Shown here: in pieces, positions 9,115-18,027 of the stretch | How positions within the stretch are numbered: position 1 is the first letter of the stretch | How the letters are laid out: each line of letters starts with the position of its first letter | Assembly (NCBI RefSeq): GCF_009832745.1 | Contig: NZ_VRMJ01000005.1 | Location: forward strand, 115,744 to 179,743 | Direction: 5' to 3' | DNA length: 64,000 bases | Source: Polaribacter septentrionalilitoris | GTDB taxonomy: Bacteria > Bacteroidota > Bacteroidia > Flavobacteriales > Flavobacteriaceae | Position numbers and translations under genes: made by a program | The notes under the pieces: generated by a model | Seen by the model: only the letters and a program-made list of their open reading frames with translations | The model's database searches: none | What the model was told of the DNA's origin: nothing

Positions 9115-11490
9115 ATGAAACTATTTACAACAAGCATTATTTTTTTATTTTTTGGAATTACAACAGCATTTCCTCAACACTCAATTCAAGGAAAAATTAT
9201 TGATGATCAAAAACAAGCTTTGCCTTTTGCAAATATTGTTTTGTATAAAATTGATAGTAAAGAAAATCCAAAAGGAGTAACTTCTAATGATTTAGGAGAA
9301 TATCGATTAGAAAATATTGAACCAGGAAAATATCGTCTAGAAATTTCAATGTTGGGTTTTAAAACTCAAAAAATAAAAGATTTTGAATTGAATTCTAATA
9401 AGACCTTTAATATTACCTTAAAAGAAGAAACACAGACTCTAAATGAAGTTGTTGTAAAAAGTAAACGACCTGTTATCAAACAAACTGCAGAAAAACTAGT
9501 CGTTGATTTGGAAAAATCTGAAATGATTAACACCAACTTACAAGATGTAATGCGAAAAGTTCCTGGTGTTTTGGTTACCAATAATGGAATTACAATTGCT
9601 GGAAATAGAGGTGTTCGAATTTTAATCAATGGAAAAACTACAGATTATATGGATATTCAAACGCTACTTCGTGATTTTCCTGCAGACAACATCTCTAAAA
9701 TTGAAGTTGTAGAACAACCTGGAGCAGAATATGAAGCCTCTGGTTCTGGAGCTATTATCAATATTATTTTAAAGAAAAATGTAAAATTAGGAACTCATGG
9801 AAGTGTAAATTCTTGGGTAGGAGAAGACCAAGGTTTTGAGTGGGGTTCTGGTTTTTCTATTGCCAGTTATAAAAATAAACTGAATTGGCAGATGAGTACA
9901 GGTTACTCTCAACCAACTTGGAGAGACGATTTATTTTTAATTAGAACAGTGGGTAACGAAACGTACAATCAAGTTACAAGAGAGCCTTATGATCCTGATA
10001 ATTTTAGAATTAGCGGAAGTTTAGATTATTATCTTAATGACCATCATTCCATAGGATTAGGTAGTCAAATAAATACTAGAAATTCTGATAGAATTGCGAC
10101 CAGTGAAACAATTATTTCTGATGCGAATACTACCAATACCTTATTTTCTGAAAATAATTTTGATAGAAAAAGAACGAATTTTAACATCAACCCTTATTAC
10201 GAATACAAAACTGACACAGATAAATTAGTTATCGATTTTAATTACATCAATTTTGTAAATGATAACACCAATAGATTATCTGATGTTGCAGGTAGCACAG
10301 TAGCTTTTACAGACAGAAGATATATTCAAGATGGAAAATATACTATTAAAACCTACAGAGCAGATTACACAAAAACATTTTCAGACAATTTCAAGTTCAG
10401 TACAGGAACTCGTTTTGCAGATGTAAAAACAGATAATGATTTAGAGTCTCAAATTCAAAATAACGGTGGAAATTTTGATAAAGTTGATGATGAAAGCAGT
10501 CGTTTTGTAATTGATGAAACTATTTTTGCACTCTACTCTAAAGTAAATGCTACATTTGGGAAATGGTCTTTTTCTGGTGGATTAAGATATGAGGATAGTA
10601 ACACAGACGGAACATCAACCTTTTTAAAAAATGGTGTAATGACCACTGAGGTTAAAAAGCGTCCTATTAAAAAAATCTTTCCAAGTGCATCAATCAGTAG
10701 AAAATTAACCGATATTTTAGGAGCAAGTTTATCATACAGTTACAGAATTCAAAGACCTTCTTATAACAGTTTAAACTCTTTTCAACAGTTTTTAGACCCG
10801 TTTTCTGCCAGCGAAGGAAACCCATCTTTAACTCCAGCGTACACCAATAACTATCAATTTAACTTAACTTATAAAGGCCAACCTTTTTTTACCATCGGTT
10901 ACAGTAAAACTGATGATGTTATTTTTCAGTTGATAAAACAAGACAATGCTACAGCACAAATTCGTCAGCAAGAAGTAAATGTAGAAAATAATGCAAATTG
11001 GAATTTTAGATTATTTGCACCCGTAAACTTTACCAAAGGTTTAGAAGGTTATACTGGAATTATAGTAACCAATACCGATTTTCAATCGTCAACGTATGGT
11101 GTAGATTTAAACAAATGGAACTTAGTTTGGTTTGTTCAAGCTAGTTATGAACTACCTTGGGATATCGATTTTGAAGTTAGTGGAAATTACGGAACAGGAG
11201 CTTTAGAAGGTCAAATTAATGTAGATTGGTTAGCAGGATTAGACTTTTCTTTTGGTAAGAAATTTTTGGATGAAAAACTACGTGTAAATCTTGGTTTCAA
11301 TAAGATGTTAAACAGAGGTTTTGTGGGTAATATTGATTATGGTAATGGAACAGCATCAGTAGAAAGTAATGGTTCTAGACAAAATATTCAGTTAAGGTTA
11401 GTATATAGTTTTGGTTCTAAATTTGGTAAAAAGAAATCGAGTAGAAACAAGAACAGAGATGAAGAAAATAGAATTAGAGATAATAATTAA
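9115..11490 (+). CDS. TonB-dependent-receptor-like outer-membrane protein
   Basis: A 791-residue outer-membrane protein. Signal peptide 1-20, a carboxypeptidase regulatory-like domain at about 24-108 (GKIIDDQKQALPFANIVL), a plug domain at about 120-220 (ILINGK, VEVVEQPGAEYEASGSGAIINI), then a long barrel of the OMP_b-brl_3 type. The very end is basic and hydrophilic (KKSSRNKNRDEENR), so the barrel does not end in the usual aromatic residue. Fifteen bases downstream begins a LytS-type kinase, so the two are probably co-transcribed. The substrate is unknown. Confidence 0.9.
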   Translation: MKLFTTSIIFLFFGITTAFPQHSIQGKIIDDQKQALPFANIVLYKIDSKENPKGVTSNDLGEYRLENIEPGKYRLEISMLGFKTQKIKDFELNSNKTFNITLKEETQTLNEVVVKSKRPVIKQTAEKLVVDLEKSEMINTNLQDVMRKVPGVLVTNNGITIAGNRGVRILINGKTTDYMDIQTLLRDFPADNISKIEVVEQPGAEYEASGSGAIINIILKKNVKLGTHGSVNSWVGEDQGFEWGSGFSIASYKNKLNWQMSTGYSQPTWRDDLFLIRTVGNETYNQVTREPYDPDNFRISGSLDYYLNDHHSIGLGSQINTRNSDRIATSETIISDANTTNTLFSENNFDRKRTNFNINPYYEYKTDTDKLVIDFNYINFVNDNTNRLSDVAGSTVAFTDRRYIQDGKYTIKTYRADYTKTFSDNFKFSTGTRFADVKTDNDLESQIQNNGGNFDKVDDESSRFVIDETIFALYSKVNATFGKWSFSGGLRYEDSNTDGTSTFLKNGVMTTEVKKRPIKKIFPSASISRKLTDILGASLSYSYRIQRPSYNSLNSFQQFLDPFSASEGNPSLTPAYTNNYQFNLTYKGQPFFTIGYSKTDDVIFQLIKQDNATAQIRQQEVNVENNANWNFRLFAPVNFTKGLEGYTGIIVTNTDFQSSTYGVDLNKWNLVWFVQASYELPWDIDFEVSGNYGTGALEGQINVDWLAGLDFSFGKKFLDEKLRVNLGFNKMLNRGFVGNIDYGNGTASVESNGSRQNIQLRLVYSFGSKFGKKKSSRNKNRDEENRIRDNN

Positions 11491-11505
11491 TATCTTCGTT
11501 TTTAG

Positions 11506-12513
11506 ATGAACACCAAACTTAACAAATCTGATTATGTAATTCTTGGCATATTTTACCTTATCAGCGCAATGCTAAATGTGTTTGATTATTTAGATCAAAA
11601 TGCAACATTAATAGAATACTTAATAGATATACCCATGTATGTGATTACCTCTTGTTTGGGTGTTTTAATCTATATGTACTTTATTATTCCAAGGTTTCTT
11701 ATTCATAAAAAAAATTATATACTTTTTGCAGTATTTGGCCTCTTAGTTATTACCTCTATTGGTGTAATAGAAAGAGTAGTTGGTTTTGCTACTGGAAATA
11801 ATGATTGGAGTAAATTTCCAGAACTTGGCAATTTAATATTGTATGCTATTTTTAATGGATCTGATTCTGTGGGTCTTATCTTAGGTATTATTATTACCAA
11901 AAAGTTTTATGAAGGTCAAACTCAAATCTCTAAGATTACAGCGCAACAAAAAGAAAACGAATTAAAATTATTACGCTCTCAGATTGATCCTCATTTTTTA
12001 TTCAATAATTTAAACACATTAGACAGTTTAATAGATAGCAACCCAACAAAAGCAAAAGAATATATCAATAGATTGTCATTAATTTATCGGTATTTAATAC
12101 AAACAAAAGACGCAGAAGTCATGGAACTCTCTGATGAAATAAATTTTGCAAAAAACTATATATTCTTAATTGAAACGAGGTTTAGTAAGGATTATGAATT
12201 TACAATAGAAGAAAATATTTCTTTATTAAATAAATTTATACCTACTAGCGCTATTCAAACCTTATTAGAAAATGTCGTAAAACACAATAAATCTGATGGT
12301 ACAAAACCAATTAAAACCAACATTCTAATTAATGAAGGTTGGTTGATTGTTACCAACACAAAATCGAAAGTAAAGGTAAATAAAGAATCCTTAGGTACAG
12401 GTTTAGCTAATTTAAAAGCTCGTTATCAATTGCTTTCTGATGAAAAAGTTCAGGTTGTAAATACAGAAACAAAATTTGAAGTTTTTATACCAATTATAGA
12501 ATTAAGTAATTAA
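11506..12513 (+). CDS. LytS-type sensor histidine kinase
   Basis: A 335-residue inner-membrane kinase with about four N-terminal helices and almost no extracellular sequence. A short linker leads to the His_kinase domain: phospho-acceptor in RSQIDPHFLFNNLN (His about 163) and N-box LLENVVKHN. The G box is degenerate (LGTGLANLKARYQL). Its partner is the LytTR regulator at 12648. The membrane part resembles those of other flavobacterial LytS kinases and probably senses membrane or lipid-phase signals, but this is inference. Confidence 0.93.
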   Translation: MNTKLNKSDYVILGIFYLISAMLNVFDYLDQNATLIEYLIDIPMYVITSCLGVLIYMYFIIPRFLIHKKNYILFAVFGLLVITSIGVIERVVGFATGNNDWSKFPELGNLILYAIFNGSDSVGLILGIIITKKFYEGQTQISKITAQQKENELKLLRSQIDPHFLFNNLNTLDSLIDSNPTKAKEYINRLSLIYRYLIQTKDAEVMELSDEINFAKNYIFLIETRFSKDYEFTIEENISLLNKFIPTSAIQTLLENVVKHNKSDGTKPIKTNILINEGWLIVTNTKSKVKVNKESLGTGLANLKARYQLLSDEKVQVVNTETKFEVFIPIIELSN

Positions 12514-12585
12514 TGTGGAATTGAGAAACCTTAATTAAAAAATAGATTTCTCCACAAGGTCTAAATGACATCAAAAAAATGTCTG

Positions 12586-12631
12586 GTCGAGCGCAGTCAA
12601 GACCTAAATTAACCTCTAGACTGCGCTCGAC
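12586..12631. repeat. GAGCGCAGTC palindromic repeat between kinase and regulator genes
   Basis: Inverted repeat with perfect 13-bp arms GTCGAGCGCAGTC (12586-12598) and GACTGCGCTCGAC (12619-12631). Matches continue imperfectly inward, so almost the whole 46 bases can fold. It is GC-rich unlike its surroundings and resembles a dispersed hairpin common in flavobacterial intergenic DNA. It sits in the 134-base gap between two genes that should be co-transcribed and could attenuate or process that transcript. Confidence 0.8.
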
Positions 12632-12647
12632 GAGAAAAGTTAAAACT

Positions 12648-13412
12648 ATGAAAATATTAATTTTAGAAGACGAAATACCAGCATATCAAAAATTAACCAA
12701 GTATTTGGATGTTTTTTTTGATGTAAAAATCTCACAAGATTGGGCACGTTCTCTAGTTGATGGAGAGCTATTACTCAAAGAAAATAAGTACGATTTTATT
12801 TTATCTGACATTCAACTCTTAGATGGTTTGTCATTTGATTTATTCAATAAAATTCAAATTGATGCACCTATTATTTTTTGTTCCGCTCACGATGAATATT
12901 TGTTTCAAGCTTTTAATACTAACGGAATTGCATACATTTTAAAACCCTATTCTCAAAATGATTTTAACAAAGCTATTTTAAAATACCAGTCGTTATTCAA
13001 AAAAGGCGATTATAACAAATTAGACACTTCTACTATAGATGTTTTAAAAACCGCTCTGCAACAAGAATACAACACGTATAAAAAACGTTTTGTTATTAAA
13101 AAAGCCTCTGGTATTCAATTATTAAATGCTATTGACATGGCTTTAATTGCTGCCTCTGGAGATTTCTGTTTGGTAAATGACAAAGACGGAAAAAGACATA
13201 CCATTTCTCAAAATCTAGGAAGCATTCACCAACAGTTAAATCCTAAAAAGTTTTTTAAGATTAATAGAAGTGAAATTGTAAACATCGATTTTATAGAAAA
13301 AATAGAAAGTCACTTTAAAAATCGTTTATTGATTTCTATTAGAATCCACAAAGAAAAAGTAATGACGAGTTCTTCTACTACTGCTGAGTTTAGAAAATGG
13401 TTGGAAAATTAA
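12648..13412 (+). CDS. LytTR-family response regulator
   Basis: A 254-residue regulator: receiver domain 1-120 with acidic pocket LEDE and phospho-acceptor Asp about 54 (LSDIQL), then a linker and a LytTR DNA-binding domain (about 155-254, FFKINRSEIVNIDFIEKIE). I chose ATG at 12648 (MKILILEDE). An ATG at 12579 is in frame but would translate through the intergenic palindrome into a meaningless leader. It ends convergently with the FAD oxidoreductase gene, overlapping it by four bases. Confidence 0.93.
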   Translation: MKILILEDEIPAYQKLTKYLDVFFDVKISQDWARSLVDGELLLKENKYDFILSDIQLLDGLSFDLFNKIQIDAPIIFCSAHDEYLFQAFNTNGIAYILKPYSQNDFNKAILKYQSLFKKGDYNKLDTSTIDVLKTALQQEYNTYKKRFVIKKASGIQLLNAIDMALIAASGDFCLVNDKDGKRHTISQNLGSIHQQLNPKKFFKINRSEIVNIDFIEKIESHFKNRLLISIRIHKEKVMTSSSTTAEFRKWLEN

Positions 13413-14503
13413 TTTTCATATTCACCAGATAAGGATTCTAAGTTCTTTTTATTAGATCGTAATTTTGATAATAACATCCCAAAATCAATCATTAAATCAC
13501 TTTTGGAAAACTTTTCTATCTGTTCTTGTCTAATTTTAGATCTTTTATAGTTTGATAAGAATCTATTTTTCCATGTTTTTTCATAATTGTTAAGTAGAGA
13601 AATATCATTTTCTATTAAAGCACTATCAATTGCTCTGCTAGCAATAACTGCTGACTCAAATATAAATTTATATCCTTCACCCACAATTGGATTTACTTGT
13701 GAAACACTATCCCCAACACAAACCAAATTTTTTAAAACAAATTTTTCAATTACTGGCGTTATTGGTATACTTCCTCCTTCTACTTTTTTAGAGTCTAATT
13801 GAATCAGTTTTTTTATCTCTGGTAATTCAACTATCTCATCTAATCTTCTTTTCAATCCTTTTTTCAAGGTATTATCCGTTGTTCCAAATCCTATAATTGC
13901 TCTATTATTTTTTAAGGGAAAAATCCAACCGTAACCACCTTTATAAGTCTTCCCTAAAAGTAGATAAATTTGATCGGGTTTACCTAAATACTTGGCATTG
14001 TACTCTACACCAGTTGCTAGCTTATTTTGTTTATCTCTTAAACCCAATTGTTTACTCAGAACACCTGCAGTTCCTGTTGCATCAACAAATATTTTTGCAG
14101 AGTAGGAATTATTATTTTTATCTTTTACAGTAGTAAATAGCTTGTTTTCCTCGACAATTTCTTTTATTTGAATGCCCAGTTTAAAATCTACAAAATCAGT
14201 ATTTATTGCTTCTAATAACTCTTTATGAACCGCTTTTTTATCTAAAGTATATAGCTCACATTTAATTTTTGTTTTAAAGTTTTTAGAATGAAGCCATATT
14301 TTATTAATATTCTCAGAAACGACGTTTTTAGTTAGATTAAATTTTTCTAGATTTATAAAACTTGCAAGTGTATAAAATGAGAAATCTAAAAGATTTGTGT
14401 TTTTATCAATAACTAAAACTTTATGTTTTTTATTACCCAGTTCTCTAGCAAGCAATAAACCTGCTCCCCCACCTCCAACAATAATAACGTCATATTGATG
14501 CAT
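13409..14503 (-). CDS. FAD-dependent oxidoreductase, geranylgeranyl-reductase-like
   Basis: A 364-residue flavoprotein. The N-terminal dinucleotide-binding motif is VIIVGGGGAGLLLARELG, the mid-protein FVDATGTAG is the second FAD motif, and the C-terminal part has LVCVGDSVSQVNPIVGEGY. This order matches the geranylgeranyl reductase / lycopene cyclase-like superfamily. The substrate cannot be read from the sequence; a role in isoprenoid or pigment metabolism is possible. It lies 11 bases downstream of lepA on the same strand and is probably co-transcribed. Confidence 0.85.
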   Translation of the reverse strand: MHQYDVIIVGGGGAGLLLARELGNKKHKVLVIDKNTNLLDFSFYTLASFINLEKFNLTKNVVSENINKIWLHSKNFKTKIKCELYTLDKKAVHKELLEAINTDFVDFKLGIQIKEIVEENKLFTTVKDKNNNSYSAKIFVDATGTAGVLSKQLGLRDKQNKLATGVEYNAKYLGKPDQIYLLLGKTYKGGYGWIFPLKNNRAIIGFGTTDNTLKKGLKRRLDEIVELPEIKKLIQLDSKKVEGGSIPITPVIEKFVLKNLVCVGDSVSQVNPIVGEGYKFIFESAVIASRAIDSALIENDISLLNNYEKTWKNRFLSNYKRSKIRQEQIEKFSKSDLMIDFGMLLSKLRSNKKNLESLSGEYEN

Positions 14504-14514
14504 AATGCTAAATT

Positions 14515-16311
14515 CTAATCATTCAACTTTAAAACTGCCATAAATGCTTCTTGAGGTATTTCTACATTACCTACTTGACGCATTCTCTTTTTACCTTTTT
14601 TCTGTTTTTCTAGAAGTTTACGTTTACGAGATATATCACCTCCATAACATTTTGCAGTTACGTCTTTACGCAACGCTTTGGTAGTTTCTCTAGCGATAAT
14701 TTTAGCACCAATTGCAGCTTGAATAGGAATATCAAACTGTTGTCTTGGTATTAAAGTTTTTAGTTTTTCTACAATTTTTTTACCAATTGTGTAGGCATTG
14801 TCTGCGTGTAATAATGCAGATAACGCATCAACTGTTTGCCCATTTAATAAAATATCTACTCTCACTAATTTTGAAGTTTGCATCCCAATAGGATGATAAT
14901 CAAAAGAAGCATATCCTTTAGAAACGGTTTTTAATCTATCATAAAAATCAAATACTATTTCTGCCAAAGGCATATCAAAAATTAACTCAACTCTTTGTGT
15001 TGTTAAATACGTCTGATTTACAATCTGTCCACGTTTTTCAATACATAAACTCATTACTTGACCAACAAAATCTGATTTTGTAATGATAGAAGCTTTAATA
15101 AAAGGCTCTTCTACTCTGTTTAATTTTGATGGTTCTGGTAAATCTGAAGGATTGTTAACAATAACAGCCTCGTCAGGATTTTTATTGGTGTATGCATGAT
15201 AAGATACGTTAGGAACTGTAGTAATTACAGTCATGTTAAACTCACGTTCTAAACGTTCTTGAATGATTTCCATGTGCAACATTCCTAAGAATCCACATCG
15301 AAAACCAAACCCTAATGCTGCTGAACTTTCTGGTTGAAATACCAAAGAAGCATCATTTAATTGCAACTTTTCCATAGAATTACGCAACTCTTCGTAATCT
15401 TCTGTATCTACAGGATAAATCCCAGCAAAAACCATGGGTTTTACATCTTCAAAACCATCAATTCTATCTGCTGTAGGGTTTGCAAAATCTGTAATTGTAT
15501 CTCCAACTTTTACTTCTTTTGCAGCTTTAATTCCTGTAATTAAATACCCAACATCACCAGTTTTAATTTCTTTTTTTACAACTTGCTCAAGCTTTAAGGT
15601 ACCAACTTCATCAGCTCCATATTCTTTACCAGTTGCCATAAATTTAATCTGTTGATTCTTTTTTATAGCCCCATCTAAAACTCTAAAGTAAGTTTCAATT
15701 CCTCTATAAGAATTATAAACTGAGTCAAAAATTAAAGCTTTTAATGGCGCATTAGGATTTCCTTGTGGCGCAGGTACTCTATCTATAATTGCGGCTAAAA
15801 TATTATCTACTCCAAAACCTGTTTTTCCACTTGCGTGAATTACTTCTTCTGGGTTACATCCTAATAAATCTACAATATCATCTGTAACTTCTTCTGGATT
15901 TGCACTTGGTAAATCCACTTTATTCAACACAGGGATAATTTCTAAATCGTTCTCTAAAGCCAAGTATAAGTTAGAAATAGTTTGTGCTTGTATGCTTTGT
16001 GCAGCATCTACAATTAACAATGCGCCTTCACAAGCTGCTATTGAACGAGAAACTTCGTAAGAGAAATCTACGTGACCAGGAGTATCAATTAAATTAAGAA
16101 TATATTTTTCTCCATTTAATTCATAATCCATTTGAATGGCATGCGATTTTATAGTAATACCACGTTCACGCTCTAAATCCATATTATCTAATAACTGATT
16201 TTGCTTTTCGCGTTCAGTTACAGAGCCTGTATAATCTAATAATCTATCTGCTAAGGTACTTTTACCATGATCTATATGTGCGATGATGCAAAAGTTTCTA
16301 ATGTTCTTCAT
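14515..16311 (-). CDS. lepA: Elongation factor 4 (LepA)
   Basis: Ribosome-bound GTPase of 598 residues, the normal length. It has G1 [16 protein letters not shown]3 DTPGHVDF and G4 NKVDLP in the GTPase domain. The LepA-specific C-terminal domain ends the protein ([20 protein letters not shown]). ATG at 16311 ([16 protein letters not shown]) is chosen over one 24 bases upstream because it matches the family N-terminus and fits a perfect promoter 29 bases upstream. Confidence 0.97.
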   Translation of the reverse strand: MKNIRNFCIIAHIDHGKSTLADRLLDYTGSVTEREKQNQLLDNMDLERERGITIKSHAIQMDYELNGEKYILNLIDTPGHVDFSYEVSRSIAACEGALLIVDAAQSIQAQTISNLYLALENDLEIIPVLNKVDLPSANPEEVTDDIVDLLGCNPEEVIHASGKTGFGVDNILAAIIDRVPAPQGNPNAPLKALIFDSVYNSYRGIETYFRVLDGAIKKNQQIKFMATGKEYGADEVGTLKLEQVVKKEIKTGDVGYLITGIKAAKEVKVGDTITDFANPTADRIDGFEDVKPMVFAGIYPVDTEDYEELRNSMEKLQLNDASLVFQPESSAALGFGFRCGFLGMLHMEIIQERLEREFNMTVITTVPNVSYHAYTNKNPDEAVIVNNPSDLPEPSKLNRVEEPFIKASIITKSDFVGQVMSLCIEKRGQIVNQTYLTTQRVELIFDMPLAEIVFDFYDRLKTVSKGYASFDYHPIGMQTSKLVRVDILLNGQTVDALSALLHADNAYTIGKKIVEKLKTLIPRQQFDIPIQAAIGAKIIARETTKALRKDVTAKCYGGDISRKRKLLEKQKKGKKRMRQVGNVEIPQEAFMAVLKLND

Positions 16312-16339
16312 ACTGCGTTTTCTAACTACTTTCAACCAA

Positions 16340-16370
16340 CAAAGATATGCTATTTACCAACCTTGTCAAA
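16340..16370 (-). promoter_or_regulatory. Promoter of lepA
   Basis: On the minus strand TTTG, 19 bases, then TATCTTTG, an exact match to the Bacteroidota consensus TTG-N19-TAnnTTTG. The minus 7 element ends 29 bases before the chosen lepA start, so the leader should be about 20 to 25 bases. Confidence 0.8.
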
Positions 16371-16405
16371 TAAAAAAAGTACAATGAAATTCATTGTACT
16401 TTTTC
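16371..16405 (-). terminator. Terminator of the EF-hand gene
   Basis: Ten-bp stem AGTACAATGA / TCATTGTACT with a three-base loop, an A-run on one side and a T-run on the other. It lies 18 bases downstream of the EF-hand stop (minus strand) and directly upstream of the lepA promoter. Confidence 0.88.
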
Positions 16406-16422
16406 GTTTATTTAGTTACAAT

Positions 16423-16698
16423 TTACAAATCTCTTTCAAGTTCTGTAATCGCAACTTTAAATTCTTCCCAGCTAATTGTATCATCACTATCTTTGTCATA
16501 TCCTTTTAATAATTCATCAGCAACTATACCTCTTATAAAACCATTAACAACAGCACTTCTTAATAATTTTTTTATTTCAGATTTTCTTAACCTACCATCA
16601 TCATTTGAATCAAAAAAGTGAAATGCCTCTTCTGGAGAATCAAACTGGTTGGTAATTAAAATTCTAATCTTTCTTAAAATACTTTCTTTTGCTCCCAT
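16423..16698 (-). CDS. Small EF-hand calcium-binding protein
   Basis: A 91-residue soluble protein without a signal peptide. Two EF-hand loops are visible: DSNDDGRLRKSE at 30-41 (all canonical ligand positions) and DKDSDDTISWEE at 68-79 (position 6 is Asp instead of Gly). Between them lie two amphipathic helices, so it forms one complete EF-hand pair, as in calmodulin lobes. It is monocistronic, with a terminator behind it. A cytoplasmic calcium buffer or sensor is likely; the target is unknown. Confidence 0.85.
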   Translation of the reverse strand: MGAKESILRKIRILITNQFDSPEEAFHFFDSNDDGRLRKSEIKKLLRSAVVNGFIRGIVADELLKGYDKDSDDTISWEEFKVAITELERDL

Positions 16699-16815
16699 AT
16701 TTTTTACCTGTAATTTAATAATGCATCAAATTAATAAATATTTTTTATTTATTTTGTGATAAATCTCATTTTATTATTATTTTTTACGAATATCGTAAAT
16801 TTTATTTCAAATTCA

Positions 16816-16850
16816 TCTTGCCATTCTGCAATAAACAAGTTGGTATCTCT
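16816..16850 (-). repeat. Relic duplicate of the 3' end of the TolB-like gene
   Basis: These 35 bases match 16883-16917 at 34 of 35 positions. The second copy is the coding end of the TolB-like gene (residues RDTNLFIAKWQD). This copy lies 67 bases further downstream, so it is out of frame with the gene. Read on the minus strand it would give RDTNLFIAEWQDE and then continue into unrelated sequence. It is probably what remains of a second TolB-like paralogue or of a partial tandem duplication. Confidence 0.8.
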
Positions 16851-16878
16851 TATTATATGTTTCAAAATGCCAATCCTT

Positions 16879-17985
16879 TTAGTCTTGCCATTTTGCAATA
16901 AACAAGTTGGTATCTCTACCACCTCCATTATTTCTATTTGATGAAAATATCAACTTTTTACCATCATTAGAAAATACAGGAAAGGCATCAAAAGTCTCTC
17001 CATGCGTAACTCTTTCTAAATTTTTTCCATCCAAATCTATCATATATAAGTTAAACGGAAAACCTCTTTCCGCTTCAAAATTTGAAGAGAATAAAATCTT
17101 TTTTCCTGAAGGATGAAAAAACGGACTCCAATTGGCATTACCTAAATCTGTTAATTGTCTTAAATCAGAACCATCTGCATTACAGATGTATAATTCCATT
17201 TCCGTAGGTTGCACCAATCCTTCTTTTAATAAATCTTGGTATTCTTTGATTTCTGCTTCTGTTTTAGGTCTTGAAGAACGAAAGATTAATTTTGTGCCAT
17301 CTGGTGAGAAAAACGCTCCACCATCATAACCCAATTGATTGGTAATTTGTTTTACATCAGAGCCATCAATATTCATTGTAAATAATTCTAAATCTCCTGT
17401 TCTCATTGAAGTAAACACAATTTTATCACCTTTTGGAGATACAGTTGCTTCGGCATCATAACCAGGTTCTGTGGTCAATTGTTTGGTGATATTTCCTTTT
17501 AAATCGGCTACAAAAATATCATACGTTTCATAAATTGGCCATACATATTTACCTTCTCTTCTTAGAGGTGCAGGCGGACATTCTTTTCCTCCTAAATGTG
17601 TAGAACCATAAACAAAACTTTTATTATCTGGTAAAAAATAAGCACATGTTGTACGTCCTAAACCCGTTGAAATCATTGGCGGAATTGTATCTTTAAATGT
17701 TTCATCAGCATTCATCAAAAACATTTGGTCACAATTTACTCCCCAGTTTTTGTTATTGGATTGAAAAATCAATTGTTTATCATCAAAACTCCAATAGGCT
17801 TCTGCATTATCACCTCCAAAAGTAATTTGTTTTAAAGATTTAAAATGCTTCTCTTCTGGATAGATTAAACCTCCTTCCCATTTTTTTGTTTCACCAGCAT
17901 AGGCATCCTCTTTTTCTTTTTTCTTATTTTTACAAGAAACTATGAATAAGGTTAATATAAACAAAAAAAGTACTCTAAATTTCAT
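16879..17985 (-). CDS. TolB-like beta-propeller lipoprotein (PD40 repeats)
   Basis: A 368-residue lipoprotein: signal peptide with lipobox LFIVSC (Cys about 18), then PD40/WD40-like repeats such as YDAEATVSPKGDKIVFTS, YDGGAFFSPDGTKLIFRS and FDAFPVFSNDGKKLIFSS, which build a TolB-type propeller. It is probably periplasmic or surface-exposed and binds proteins or peptides. It diverges from the M28 peptidase lipoprotein gene; both are exported lipoproteins and may share a task. No catalytic motif is visible. Confidence 0.88.
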   Translation of the reverse strand: MKFRVLFLFILTLFIVSCKNKKKEKEDAYAGETKKWEGGLIYPEEKHFKSLKQITFGGDNAEAYWSFDDKQLIFQSNNKNWGVNCDQMFLMNADETFKDTIPPMISTGLGRTTCAYFLPDNKSFVYGSTHLGGKECPPAPLRREGKYVWPIYETYDIFVADLKGNITKQLTTEPGYDAEATVSPKGDKIVFTSMRTGDLELFTMNIDGSDVKQITNQLGYDGGAFFSPDGTKLIFRSSRPKTEAEIKEYQDLLKEGLVQPTEMELYICNADGSDLRQLTDLGNANWSPFFHPSGKKILFSSNFEAERGFPFNLYMIDLDGKNLERVTHGETFDAFPVFSNDGKKLIFSSNRNNGGGRDTNLFIAKWQD

Positions 17986-18027
17986 TTTTAAACTGTTTTA
18001 ATTGTAACAAAAATACTATTTATCATT

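Noticed and set aside
12579..12647. Upstream ATG extending the LytTR regulator by 23 codons
   Set aside because: The added residues come from the intergenic palindrome, and response regulators begin at the MKILILEDE-type strand.
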